Below are positions 1 to 10,313 of a stretch of DNA of 64,000 bases, piece after piece. Within the stretch, counting starts at the first letter, position 1; every line of letters begins with the position of its first letter. A program made the translations under genes and the position numbers. The notes under the pieces are model-generated. The model ran no database searches. It had not been told where the DNA came from and saw only the letters and a list, made by a program, of their open reading frames with translations. The stretch is from Marthasterias glacialis (lineage: Eukaryota > Echinodermata > Asteroidea > Forcipulatida > Asteriidae): contig OU452228.1 of assembly GCA_911728455.2 (NCBI GenBank), positions 186,001-250,000 of the forward strand. Reading direction: 5' to 3'.

Positions 1-2876
1 AAGTAAATTATATTAAGTATTGTAAATTAATGCTAAATAATTCCAAATAATACTTAATAATACTAGATAATATTAAATATTAAATAGAACTAGATAATAT
101 TAAATAATACTAAATAGTGCAAAATATTACCAAATGATACTAAAACAATACTAAAATAAAGAACTAAATAATTTTATATATTATTAAATAATACTAAACA
201 ATACTAAGTAATACTAAGTAATATTAAATAATACCAAATAATACTAAATAATATTAAATAATACTAAATATTATTAAATAATACTAAAGAATAATAAATA
301 ATATTAAATATTATTAAATAATACCAAATAATACCAAATAATACTAAATATTATTAAATATTACTAAATAATACCAAATAATACTAAATATTCAATAATA
401 CTAAGTAATACTAAATAATACTAAGTAATACCAAGTTATACAAGATAATACTAAATAATACTAATTACTGCTAAGTAATACTAAATAAAACCAAATAATG
501 CCAAATATTACCAAATAATACTAAAAAATACAAAATAATACTAAATAATTTTTAAATATTATTAAATAATTCTAAACAATACTAAGTAATACTTAGTAAT
601 ATTAAATAATACCAAATAATACGAAATAATACTAAAGAATATTAAATAATACTAAATAATACCAAATAATACTAAATAATACTAAATAATATTAAATTAA
701 ACTAAATACCAAATAATACCAAATAATACTAAATATTCATTAATACTAAGTAATACTAAATAATACTAAATAATATTAAGTAATACTAAATAGTACTATA
801 TAATACTAAATAATATTAAATAATACTACATAATATTAAATAATATTACCGAATAATACTAAATTATACCAAATAGTACTAAATACCAAATAATACTAAA
901 TAATATTACAAAATACTAAGTTATATTAAACAAAACAAAATAATGCTCAAAAAATAGTAAATAATACTAGATAATAGTAAATAATACTATTATTTTTAAA
1001 TATTACTAAATAAAATTAAATAATATTAAATAATACTAAATAATATTAAATAATATGAAATAATACCAAATAATACTAAATTATACTAAATAATACTAAA
1101 TAATATTAAATAATATGAAATAATACCAAATAATACTAAATATATTAAATAATAATAAATAATATTAAATAACATAAGTTAATAATAAATAATACTAAGT
1201 AATACTAATCAATAGATCAATAGTAAATAGTACTAAATAGTACTAAATAATATTAAATAATATTAAATAATATTAAATAATACTAAATAATATTAAATAA
1301 TACTAAATAATATTAAATAATACCAAATAATACTAAATTATACTAGTAATAGTAAATAATACTATTTTTTTTTAAATATTACTAAATAAAATTAAATAAT
1401 ATTAAATAATACTAAATAACATTAAATAATATGAAATAATACCAAATAATACTAAATTATACTAAATATTAATAAATAATATTAAATAATACTAAATAAT
1501 ATTAAATAATATGAAATAATACCAAATAATACTAAATTATACTAAATAATAATAAATAATGTTAAATAACATTAATTGATAATAAATAAGACTAAATAAT
1601 ACTAAATAATTTTAAATAATACTAAATAATATCAAATAATACTAAAAAATACTAAGTAATATTATATAAAACTAAGTAATACTAAATAATACTAAAATGT
1701 TTTAATTAATATTAAATAATACTAAAGAACACTAAATAATGCTAAATAATACTAAGTAATATTAAATAATACTAAATAATAATAAATAATGTTAAATAAA
1801 AATTTATAATACTAAATAATACCAAATATTACCAAATAATGCTAAATAATATGTAATATTAAATAGTACTAAATAATACTAAATAATACTAAATAATATT
1901 AAATAATATTAAATAATATTAAATTGTATTAAATAATACAAAATAATACTAAATAGTACTAAATAATATTAAATTAAACTACATAACAATAAATAATACT
2001 AAATATTACTAAGTAATATTAAATAAAACTAATTATTACTAAATAATACTAAAATGTTTTAATTAATATTAAATAATACTAAATAACACTAAATAATGCT
2101 AAATAATACTAAATAATAATAAATCATATTAAATAATAATTTATAATACTAAATAATACCAAATATTACCAAATAATGCTAAATAATATGTAATATTAAA
2201 TAATACTAAATATTATTAAATAATGCTAAATAATACTTAGTAATACTAAATAATATTAAATAAAATTAAATTGTATTAAATAATACTAATTAGTAGTTAA
2301 TAGTACTAAATAATATTAAATTATACTAAATATTACTAAATAATAATAAATAATATTAAATAACATTAATTAATAATAACTAGTACTAAAAAATACTAAA
2401 TAATACTCAATAATATTAAACAATGCTAAATAATTTTAAATAATACTAAATAATATCAAATAATTCTAAAAAATACTAAGTAATATTAAAAATACTAAAT
2501 AATATTAAATAATTTATAATACTAAAAAATACCAAATATTACTAAATAATGCTAAATAATCAGTAATATTAAATAATACTAAAAAAATGAATAATATTCA
2601 ATAACACTAAGTAATACTACAGATGATTAAATAAATACTAAATAATATTAAATTGTATTAATTAATACTAAAATAATACTAAATAATATTAAATAATACT
2701 AAATAATACTAAGTAATACTAAATAATACTAAATAATACTAATTAATACTAAATAATACTAATTAATACTAAATAATACTAAATAATACTAAAAAATACT
2801 AAATAGGACTAAGTAATACTAAATAATACTAAATAGTACTAAATAATACTAAATAATACCAAATCATACTAAACTA
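1..2876. repeat. AT-rich 10-bp tandem array, left block
   Basis: Degenerate tandem array of a ~10-bp unit close to AAATAATACT, with frequent slips (AAATATTATT, AAATAATACC). The plus strand is almost devoid of G and A greatly exceeds T, so there is strong strand asymmetry. The same array resumes at 4486 and 6113 after two insertions, so the original array was at least about 4.5 kb. It contains no coding capacity. It begins before the window. Confidence 0.97.
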
Positions 2877-2882
2877 GAAATG

Positions 2883-2906
2883 AGTTTTTGTGGCATCACA
2901 AAAACT
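2883..2906. other. Short hairpin abutting the 2907 element
   Basis: AGTTTTTGTG (2883-2892) pairs with CACAAAAACT (2897-2906) around a GCAT loop, with one bulged T. It lies directly against the first base of the next element. It could be the 3' hairpin terminus of a truncated neighbour of the same family, or an ordinary cruciform; the sequence does not decide. Confidence 0.6.
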
Positions 2907-4485
2907 AGGTGTTCGGAGTGTGATGTATAAAAAATATGTTATGTGTTAAAAGTTAAATGAAATTAAAAGTTAATCCAACTTATATTTAAGAAAATATGAA
3001 GAAAAACATACGTTAAATTGAGGTTTATAATACAATATTTAATTTGAACATCCGGTTTGGACAGGAATTTCTAACCACTTTTAAATGAGGTACTTCCGGT
3101 TTGACCGGAAGTAGAGTTCAGAGAGGTCACGCAATGTGTGACAAAGAAGGACCTTCTCTAACCTTGGTATTTGGTGAAAGAATCATGTTCCTACCTCTTA
3201 CCATGCATAAATGAGAAGCTACTTCCGGTTTGATCTTAAGTAGAGGTCACAGAGGTCACCCAATGTGCAACAGAGAAGGACCCTCCCTAACCTTGGTATG
3301 TGGTGAAAGAATCACGTTCCTAGCTCTCACCATTTTTAAATAAAGAGCTACTTCCGGTTTGACCGGAAGTAGATGTCACAAAGGTCACTTAACGTTTCAC
3401 AAATGAAGACCTTCCCTAACCTTGATATTTATCGAAATAATCATGTTCCTCACTCTAACCACTTTTACATGAGGAGCTACTTCCGGTTTGAACGGAAATA
3501 GAGGTCATAGAGGTCACCCAATGTGCAACAGAGAATGACCTTTCCTAACCTTTGTATTTGGTGAAAGAATCATGTTCCTAGCTCTTAGCAATTTTATATA
3601 AAAAGCTACTTCCGGTTTGACCGGAAGTAGATGTCACAGAGGTCACTTTTTGTGTCATAAAGAAAGACCCTCCCTTACCTTGACATTTGTCGAAAGAATT
3701 ATGTTCATACCTCAAACGGTTGATTTTTTGTTGATTTTTAAATGTTTAAATAAGCCCTGTATTAAAGACTAACAAAGCGTGGAGTATGCACCTTGAGAAG
3801 AGACTAAGAACAACGTGTGGTTAATGTGCATAGCAATGGGGCATCGATGTCACACAGCCAGGCACACACACACGTGTACATGTATAATGGCATTTGATTT
3901 TGTACAGCAATGTTGGACACGCTTGAACGCACACGGACAATCGATTTGCGTTAAACGTCCGGTTTGAACCGGAAGTAAAGGTCAAAATGGTGTCACTCCA
4001 ATGCAAAAGTTTGAGAAGACTCAATTCTCTACAATCTGATGCAAGATTTGTGATCATGTGATAAGTACTTCTTAAAATATGATTTTTTGAATTTTTCAAA
4101 AAATTTCAACTTCCGGTTTGAACCGGAAGACAAGGTCAAATTGGGGTCATGTCTGTGGAGCGTTTACGCAGTTTTGAATGACCTTTCCGATGATGTATAG
4201 ATTGTAAAAATCCATTGTGTACTTCAGGAGTTATGATTTTTTGAAATAATAAACTTTGATTTAATGTAATTCGACACCCGATGACGTCATCATGACGTCA
4301 CTCAAACGGTTTCCTGTCCTAGTGAAGTTCTAACTGTGTGTGAAGTTTGAAGTTTGTGTGACTTTAAGAAGTGTGCATTTGTTAGCGGACAACGTTCGGT
4401 GAGAAGAAGAAGAAGAAGTATTAAAAAAAAAAAAAAAAAACCGAACAAAATCAATAGGTGTTCCGGGCTGAGTGCCCGAACACCT
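2907..4485 (+). mobile_element. Hairpin-ended non-autonomous element, Helentron/HINE-like candidate (copy 1)
   Basis: An island of ordinary-complexity DNA inside the AT array. It starts AGGTGTTCGG (2907-2916) and ends CCGAACACCT (4476-4485), its inverse. The right end is a stem-loop: AGGTGTTCCGGGC (4456-4468), TGAGT loop, GCCCGAACACCT (4474-4485). So the 5' terminal sequence recurs in both orientations at the 3' end, after an A-run of about 18. Inside are a 129-bp tandem array, TTCCGGTTTGAACCGGAA palindromes near 3960 and 4110, and a TGACGTCATCATGACGTCA block (4282-4300). No target duplication is clear in the repetitive flanks. No ORF of note. The same architecture recurs at 26525-27507. A 5' end echoed in a 3' palindrome plus internal minisatellite is the pattern described for Helentron-derived elements; this class assignment is inference. 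Confidence 0.7.
3092..3736. repeat. 129-bp tandem repeat, five copies
   Basis: Copies begin ACTTCCGGTTTGA at 3092, 3221, 3350, 3479 and 3608, each exactly 129 bp from the last. Most copies carry the palindrome ACTTCCGGTTTGACCGGAAGT followed by an AGGTCACAGAGGTCAC-like stretch with repeated AGGTCA half-sites. Units differ by scattered substitutions with no net indels. Confidence 0.95.
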
Positions 4486-5824
4486 AATAATACCAAATAA
4501 TACTCAATAATACTAGACAATACTGAGTAGTACTAAGTAATTCTAAATAATACTAAGTAAAACTAAATAATACTAAATATTATTAAATAATACTAAGTAA
4601 TCCTAAACAATACTCAACAATACTCAATAGTATTGAATAATACTCAATAATACTAAATAATATTAAATAATACTAAATAATATTAAATAATATTAAACAA
4701 TAAAAAATACTAAATAATTCTAAGTAATACTAATTCATAAGAAATAATAGTAAGTAATAGTTATACAAAGTATACTAAATAATACTAAATAAAACTAAAC
4801 AATACTAAATAATACTTAATATTATTAAATAATATTAAATAATACTAAATGATACCAAGCAACACTAAACAATACTAAATAATACAAAGTAATATATAAC
4901 AATACTGAACAATACTAAATAATACTAAATAATACTAAATAATATTAAATAATTTAAATACTAAATAACACTAAATAAGAAATAATAGTAATAGTTATAC
5001 AAAGTATACTAAATAATACTAAATAATACAAAACAATACTAAATAATACTTAATAATATTAAATAATATTAAATAATACAAAGTAATATTAAATAAAACT
5101 AAATAATACTCAAAAATACTAAGTAATTCTAAATAATACTAAATAATATTAAATAATAATTTATATTACTAAATTATACCAAATATTACCAAATAATGCT
5201 AAAAAAATAAGTAATATTAAATAATACTAAATAGTTTTAAATAATACTAAATAATACTAAATATTATTAAATAATGCTAAATAATACTAAGTAATATTAA
5301 ATAATACTAAATAATACTACAGAATATTAAATAATTCTAAATTATACTAAATAATATTAAATAGTATTAAATTGTATTAAATAATACTAAGTAATATTAA
5401 ATAATACTAAATATTACTAAGTAAAACTTAGTAATACTAAATAATACTAAGTAATAAGTAAAATTAAATAATACTAAGTAATACTAAATAATAATAAATA
5501 ATACTAAATAGGACTAAGTACTACTAAATAATACTAAATAGTACTAAATAATACCAAATCATACTAAATAATACTAAATAATACTAGACAATACTGAGTA
5601 ATACTAAGTAGTTCTAAATAATACTAAGTAAAACTAAATAATACTCAATAATATTGAATAATACTCAATAATACTAAATAACACTAAACAATACTAAATA
5701 ATACAAATTAATATATAACAATTCTAAACAATACTAAATACTACTAAATAAAACTAAATAATACTAAGTAATACTAAATAATATTAAATTATATTAAATA
5801 ATACCAAATAGTACTAAATATTAA
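4486..5824. repeat. AT-rich 10-bp tandem array, middle block
   Basis: Continuation of the AAATAATACT-type array after the element ending at 4485, with the same G-poor plus strand. No genes. Confidence 0.96.
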
Positions 5825-6112
5825 AATGACAAAATTGTTTTTCAGTTTTAGTGTCTTTGTAGTGCTCTTTTCGGTGACTCTTGTTGGTGCTAAGGTTATA
5901 ATTTAATAGTTTTTTGTTTGTTTTTTTTCTTGGGGTGGATGCTAATTAGTTTCAATGTTCGTTTTCCTTTTTATGCCTTGTATATACTTTTGTAATTGAA
6001 ATGAGAATTTTGTTTTTTTCCTTTTGTTGTTTTTGTATCGTTGATTGTTCTTGTAAAGTTTTTGATGAAGCTTGAATAAACGGAGTCAAATAACTCCATG
6101 AGATAATAATAA
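5825..6112 (+). mobile_element. Truncated LINE 3' UTR fragment
   Basis: Non-repetitive, T-rich block inside the AT array. It ends with GCTTGAATAAACGGAGTC, ACTCCATGAG and an ATAATAATAATAA tail, the form of a non-LTR retrotransposon 3' end with a poly(A)-signal-like AATAAA and a trinucleotide tail. No coding sequence survives, so it is probably a heavily 5'-truncated insertion. The family is not identified. Confidence 0.55.
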
Positions 6113-6391
6113 TAAAAAAGAAATAATAGTAAGTAATAGTTATACAAAGTATACTAAATAATACTAAAGAAAACAAAACAATACTAAATATTACAAAGTA
6201 ATATATAACAATACTAAATAAAACTAAATACTACTAAATAAAACCAAATAATACTAAATAATATTAAATAGTACTGAATAATACTAATTAATACCAAATA
6301 ATACTAATAAATACTAAATAATACTAAATAATGTTAAATAATATTAAATAACAATAAAAAATACTAAAAAATACCAAATAATAGTAAATAA
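6113..6391. repeat. AT-rich 10-bp tandem array, right block
   Basis: Third block of the same AAATAATACT-type array, ending at the tail of the minus-strand LINE. Confidence 0.93.
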
Positions 6392-6770
6392 TACTAAGTA
6401 ACTAATAACTAATAACTAATAACACTAATAACAGTGTCTCAATGCGCGTTAAATGTTAAACAGGTAGGTCTTAAGTACAGTTTTGAATTCAAGTTCAGTT
6501 CTAGCAGTCCTGATGTGTTGTGGGAGAGAGTTCCAGAGAGCAGGTGATGAGTGTGTAAAGGACCGATGTCCATACGTCTTGGTTCGAATGACAGGAACCT
6601 TGAGTAGCATTGCCGAGCTGGAGCGAAGGGTGCGTAATGGTTGATACGGCTCAGTGATTTCTCGAAGGTATGACGGTGACGAGCCGTGGATGCATTTGTA
6701 CGTGACAAGTAGAATTTTGAAAATGATGCGCTTATTGAGCGGTAACCAGTGGAGAGTTCGGAGTACGGGG

Positions 6771-6776
6771 GTTATG
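6771..6776. other. Target-site duplication GTTATG, left copy
   Basis: The identical 6-mer follows the element at 7779-7784. On the minus strand it is CATAAC, part of the host LINE codons for a histidine-isoleucine-threonine run, which confirms the insertion boundary. Confidence 0.9.
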
Positions 6777-6824
6777 TATGGTGGCCCTGAAGGGACATCG
6801 CACATCGCATACGTGTGCGCACAC

Positions 6825-7095
6825 GTATTCGTGAAACAATTCGCGAATGTGTGCGCACACATATGCAATGTCGTGAACCAAATCGCGAATATGTGCGCAC
6901 ACGTATGCAATGTCGTAAACCAAATCGCGAATGTGTGCGCACACGTATGCAATGTCGTGAACCAAATCGCGAATATGTGCGCACACGTATGCAATGTCGT
7001 GAAACAAATCCTGAATGTGTGCGCACACGGTATGCAATGTCGTGAACCAAATCGTGAATATGTGCGCACTCGTCTGCGAATATATTCGCGATGTC
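6825..7095. repeat. 42-bp repeats in left arm of the foldback element
   Basis: About six units containing TGTGCGCACACGTATGCAAT and GTCGTGAACCAAATCGCGAA, 42 bp apart. Each unit contains the self-complementary TGTGCGCACA, so units can pair with each other as well as with the opposite arm. Confidence 0.93.
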
Positions 7096-7394
7096 GTGAA
7101 TTTTATTGCATACCATTGTCGCATACCTTTGAATAAAATGTCTATTGATCTGGGGGGTTAAAGCACCAAGTCTGGAATCAAGACGTACAGGCATATATAA
7201 ATAGAGTGGCCACACAATGTACCTGCCTGGTACCCAAGCTCCTGCATTGAATGTCTTTGGTATACAAATGGGACCAGGGCCACTTGCATACTCCCTAGTT
7301 CACTAACACATTGTCCGCAACTATGACATCACCCCAAAGGTATGCGACAATGGTATGCAATAACATTCACGACATCGCGAATATATTCGCAGAC

Positions 7395-7760
7395 GAGTGC
7401 GCACATATTCGCGAATTGGTTCACGACATTGCATACGTGTGCGCACACATTCGCGATTTGTTTCGCGACATTGCATACGTTTGCGCATATATTCGCGATT
7501 AGATTCACGACATTGCATACGTGTGCGCATATATTCGCGATTTGGTTCACGACATTGCATACGTGTGCGCACATATTCGCGATTTGGTTCACGACATTGC
7601 ATACGTGTGCGCACACATTCGCGATTTGTTTCGCGACATTGCATACGTGTGCGCATATATTCGCGATTTGGTTCACGACATTGCATACGTGTGCGCACAC
7701 ATTCGCGAATTGTTTCACGACATTGCATACGTGTGCGCACACGTATGCGATGTGCGATGT
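7395..7760. repeat. 42-bp repeats in right arm of the foldback element
   Basis: About eight units in inverse orientation to the left arm (GCGATTTGGTTCACGACATT then GCATACGTGTGCGCACACAT), spaced 42 bp. Variation between units (TTTCGCGAC versus TTCACGAC) suggests expansion within the arm. Confidence 0.93.
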
Positions 7761-7866
7761 CCCTTCAGGGCCACCATAGTTATGTGTTGTCGTGTTGATG
7801 ACCGCGTAACCAGTCTGGTGGCAGAGTTCTGAATTCGTTGAAGTTTCGCAATTTGAAATTCCGGAA

Positions 7867-8814
7867 TGTGCCCAATGTGCCCCCCTACCAATTTTTTTCC
7901 CCGTAACTTTTTAACGCTAAATCCGATCACCGGGAAATTTTCTGACTTTTCCCAAAATATATGTTGGATCATATTGCCAAAAAAACAATTGATACCGGGG
8001 GTTAGCTGTTGCCATTGCAACCTTTGTTTGACCTTGGGTCACACGATTTTACTGTTTTTTAGTGATTTTTAAAACTTTTTGGACATAATTTCCACTTGTT
8101 TCAGATTTTTATGCCAGAAAAGTGATAGTTGTGAGTCACGTGATAGTCTGAAATGGTTTTGGGAATTCAAAATGGCCGCCATTTTTGGCGGCCATCTTGG
8201 ATTTTGTGTTTTCAGCCTGTAATTAGGGGGTCAAATTATACCAAGTTTTCAACAATGGAACATTTACAACCTGCTAATTTCTTACTTTTCAGACCCAAAA
8301 AATGTTCAGATTTGTCAATCAAGCCTTATTATTTCTCCCTGGGCCCTTGGCGGCAGCCATTTTGATTGTTAAGTGAAAAAAGATTATTAGAAAAATTGCT
8401 ATGTATTATAAAAGCACAGGGACCATGAATAGGGGAGCACCCCACTCCTTAGGAAGAAAACAGTCTATCAGCCTCATGGATATTTTGTAGGCCCTCCAAA
8501 TATTCCATTTTAGAAAGATTTGAGAGCCAATTAAAAGGGGTACAGTGTTGAAACTTTGCACAGTTGTGACCTGGGGATTGTTGGCTTCTAACTTGAGGTA
8601 TTTTGGATGACCTAGGACCTAAAAAAAAAGGTCCTATTTGCTCATAGGTGTAGGGTCATTTTTCAAGATTGATGCTCGGACATTTTGAAATTTACACAAG
8701 TGAAGGGGTGTTTTTACTTGGACGGAGAGTAACTTCACCATTATTGGGACTACCCATGTCAAATCGACCAGAGGGTGGAAATTTAGGACTCAATGAATAT
8801 TTTTCTTGTGTTTT
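7867..8814. other. No gene recognised; short GGCCGCC hairpin
   Basis: Ordinary AT-rich sequence. The only notable item is ATGGCCGCC (8172-8180) inverted as GGCGGCCAT (8187-8195). Short ORFs here show no domain and no splice context. Confidence 0.6.
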
Positions 8815-9195
8815 TTAAGTATTTTTTAAATATTTAGCTGTTTGCACTCTGTTCAATCGGAGTTTCATTAGAGTATCATTTCTGGTTTTATCCATTTCAG
8901 CCAGGGCCTTAGCAGCTGAGGAGCCAACAGTTACTGGAAACCCAGCAAATTGACACTTTTTTACTATCGAGTTAGTGTGACCTTTATTGACCAAATGCAC
9001 GGCACTGTGATATCTGCCAGGATCATTTCTCACAGAGGTGAGTGTTCCTTTGGGATTTGTGAGTGTAAACGCATGATTCCTGGATTCTGCATTTTTGAGT
9101 ACTAGTGCCACACTTGTTTTTTTCGTGGCTTCTTTAATCTTTAAAATTGGAGCGAAATTTTGCTCCGAAACTGACTTCTCCAGCGAACAACTTGG
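8815..9195 (-). CDS. Possible terminal exon of an unidentified minus-strand gene
   Basis: On the minus strand an open frame of about 127 codons follows a good 3' splice site (pyrimidine-rich GTAGTTTTTCCTTTAG just above 9195) and runs to a TAA at 8815-8817. The translation begins near SLEKSVSEQNFAPILKIKEA and ends AKYLKNT. It is rich in charged and polar residues and has no low-complexity repeats, transmembrane stretch or motif I recognise. No ATG lies near its 5' end, which agrees with an internal or terminal exon rather than a whole gene. I see no convincing upstream exon within the next few kb. It may be a piece of a transposon or of a host gene; function unknown. Confidence 0.35.
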   Translation of the reverse strand, partial: PSCSLEKSVSEQNFAPILKIKEATKKTSVALVLKNAESRNHAFTLTNPKGTLTSVRNDPGRYHSAVHLVNKGHTNSIVKKCQFAGFPVTVGSSAAKALAEMDKTRNDTLMKLRLNRVQTAKYLKNT

Positions 9196-10011
9196 CTAAA
9201 GGAAAAACTACTCCTTTTCATTCCAACGCCAATTAAATTATAAAAAATGTCATAAATTGAAAACATAAAAATAACAATAATTATGTGCAACCAGCATGTT
9301 TTCCTTTTGACTGTTGGTAACAGTTACCCTGCAGACGTGAAGTGTACTGTGGTATCATTGACCCAGTGTTTTCATACAAACTCGGGGATAATACAAACGA
9401 TTACGAGTGTGTGTGTTGCCTAGGCAATTGTGCGCATTTTTCATTCGATTACATGGGTGGTACGCTTTTAATTATTTGGGTATTTGCGTATGCAAATGAA
9501 TACGGTTTATTATGCGCAAAACTTTCTGCATTCTTCTTGAAGGTCCTTAGGAGACATCAGGCATGCCCAGAGAGCTAATGCTATCCACTCAAAACACTGT
9601 GTGTATTGCTACCTGGTGTTACACTACACGTACTACTGAAGGTCCTTTGGGTGCAGTTAGCGTACCACCAATGAGCAATACGAGGAAAAACATGCGAAAA
9701 TTGCAATTAATCTGGGCCAGAAGTACACAACTGAGTACGAAGGTCTAAATTGCCACCTCGACCTGATGCAGAATACTCTGGGAGAACCTGGCTCGGCGGG
9801 GTCAACAAACTTGTTTAAGCGCGCTAAGCTAAAAAGCTCGCTTTCGCTGCAAATAAAAGCGTACTACCCACGAGATTGAGGGTTAAAAGTGAAGTGTCAT
9901 TTATGGCCACTTCCTGCTGGTCTTGTTTTAGGTCTACTTGTTATTCACATTAAAGGTATTACAATGAGACTGAGTGGGACTAAAAATATTCTGGTTTTGG
10001 CGAGCCTCAAT
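9196..10011. other. No gene recognised
   Basis: Moderate-complexity DNA with short unsupported ORFs only. No repeat structure is visible by eye. Confidence 0.5.
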
Positions 10012-10313
10012 AGACCGATTGCGCAACCAATGTTTACATGTCATCATGTGACCTGTAGTGGGTACTATGTCATCTGAGCTGATGACAAACTACGTACAAA
10101 TACATGCTGTGACCGAGTCACACAAACAGTCGGCTTCTGATAATAATAACACAGTTACTAGGCCATTTTATTGCAGTAGTGTGTTGTGACACTGATTTCA
10201 ATAATGTTACTGTTTCATAAACTAAAGTATTCTGCCACAAAAGTGGTTTATTTTCAGTTATGGACTACCAGCAACGATGCAGCGACCCCCTCCTGATATT
10301 TCGTTTGTAAGGT
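10012..10313. repeat. Dispersed ~300-bp repeat, copy A
   Basis: Matches 21157-21470 in the same orientation over its whole length. Shared landmarks in order: AGACCGATTGC, TGACCTGTAGTGGGTACTA, TCATCTGAGCTGATG, AACACAGTTACTA, GGTTTATTTT and TTTGTTTGTAAG-like ends. No ORF and no obvious terminal repeats; class unknown. Confidence 0.85.

Larger units (their letters stand above)
6777..7778. mobile_element. Foldback DNA transposon with satellite-built terminal inverted repeats
   Basis: A 1,002-bp element with terminal inverted repeats starting TATGGTGGCCCTGAAGGG (6777) and ending in its complement (7778). It is flanked by a perfect 6-bp duplication GTTATG at 6771-6776 and 7779-7784. The left arm is 6777-7131 and the right arm 7335-7778, separated by about 203 bp of unique sequence. 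Both arms consist mainly of 42-bp tandem units; the right has about two more units than the left. There is no transposase ORF. The long overlapping ORFs here are an artefact of a 42-bp (14-codon) period. The superfamily is undetermined: a 6-bp duplication fits few known groups (Dada gives 6-7 bp; Polintons give 6 bp but are far larger). Confidence 0.9.
6392..7866 (-). pseudogene. 5'-truncated CR1/L2-like LINE: reverse transcriptase C-terminus, split by a foldback element
   Basis: Minus-strand reading gives the typical C-terminal extension of a CR1/L2/Jockey-group LINE polyprotein: KLQRIQNSATRL (7785-7866), then, after the insertion, LHWLPLNKRIIFKIL, SYLREI, YGHRSF, LWNSLP and LKTYLFNI, with a stop at 6449-6451. 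The 3' UTR follows and ends in a TTATTAG-type microsatellite tail (6392-6430). The endonuclease and catalytic RT domains are missing; the element breaks off near 7866 at a residue just before KLQRIQN. The frame is open on both sides of the 6777-7778 insertion, and removing one target-site copy makes it continuous, so the coding part was intact when the foldback element landed. It is related to, but clearly different from, the LINE at 31839. Confidence 0.88.

Noticed and set aside
6449..7832. Overlapping long ORFs on both strands with CAHIR/VRTRMQC repeats
   Set aside because: They come from the 42-bp, stop-poor satellite units in the foldback element; every frame is open because 42 is a multiple of three.
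10248..10313. Apparent exon between TTATTTTCAG and GTAAG
   Set aside because: The same stretch is part of the dispersed repeat with a copy at 21157-21470, where the acceptor and frame are not kept.
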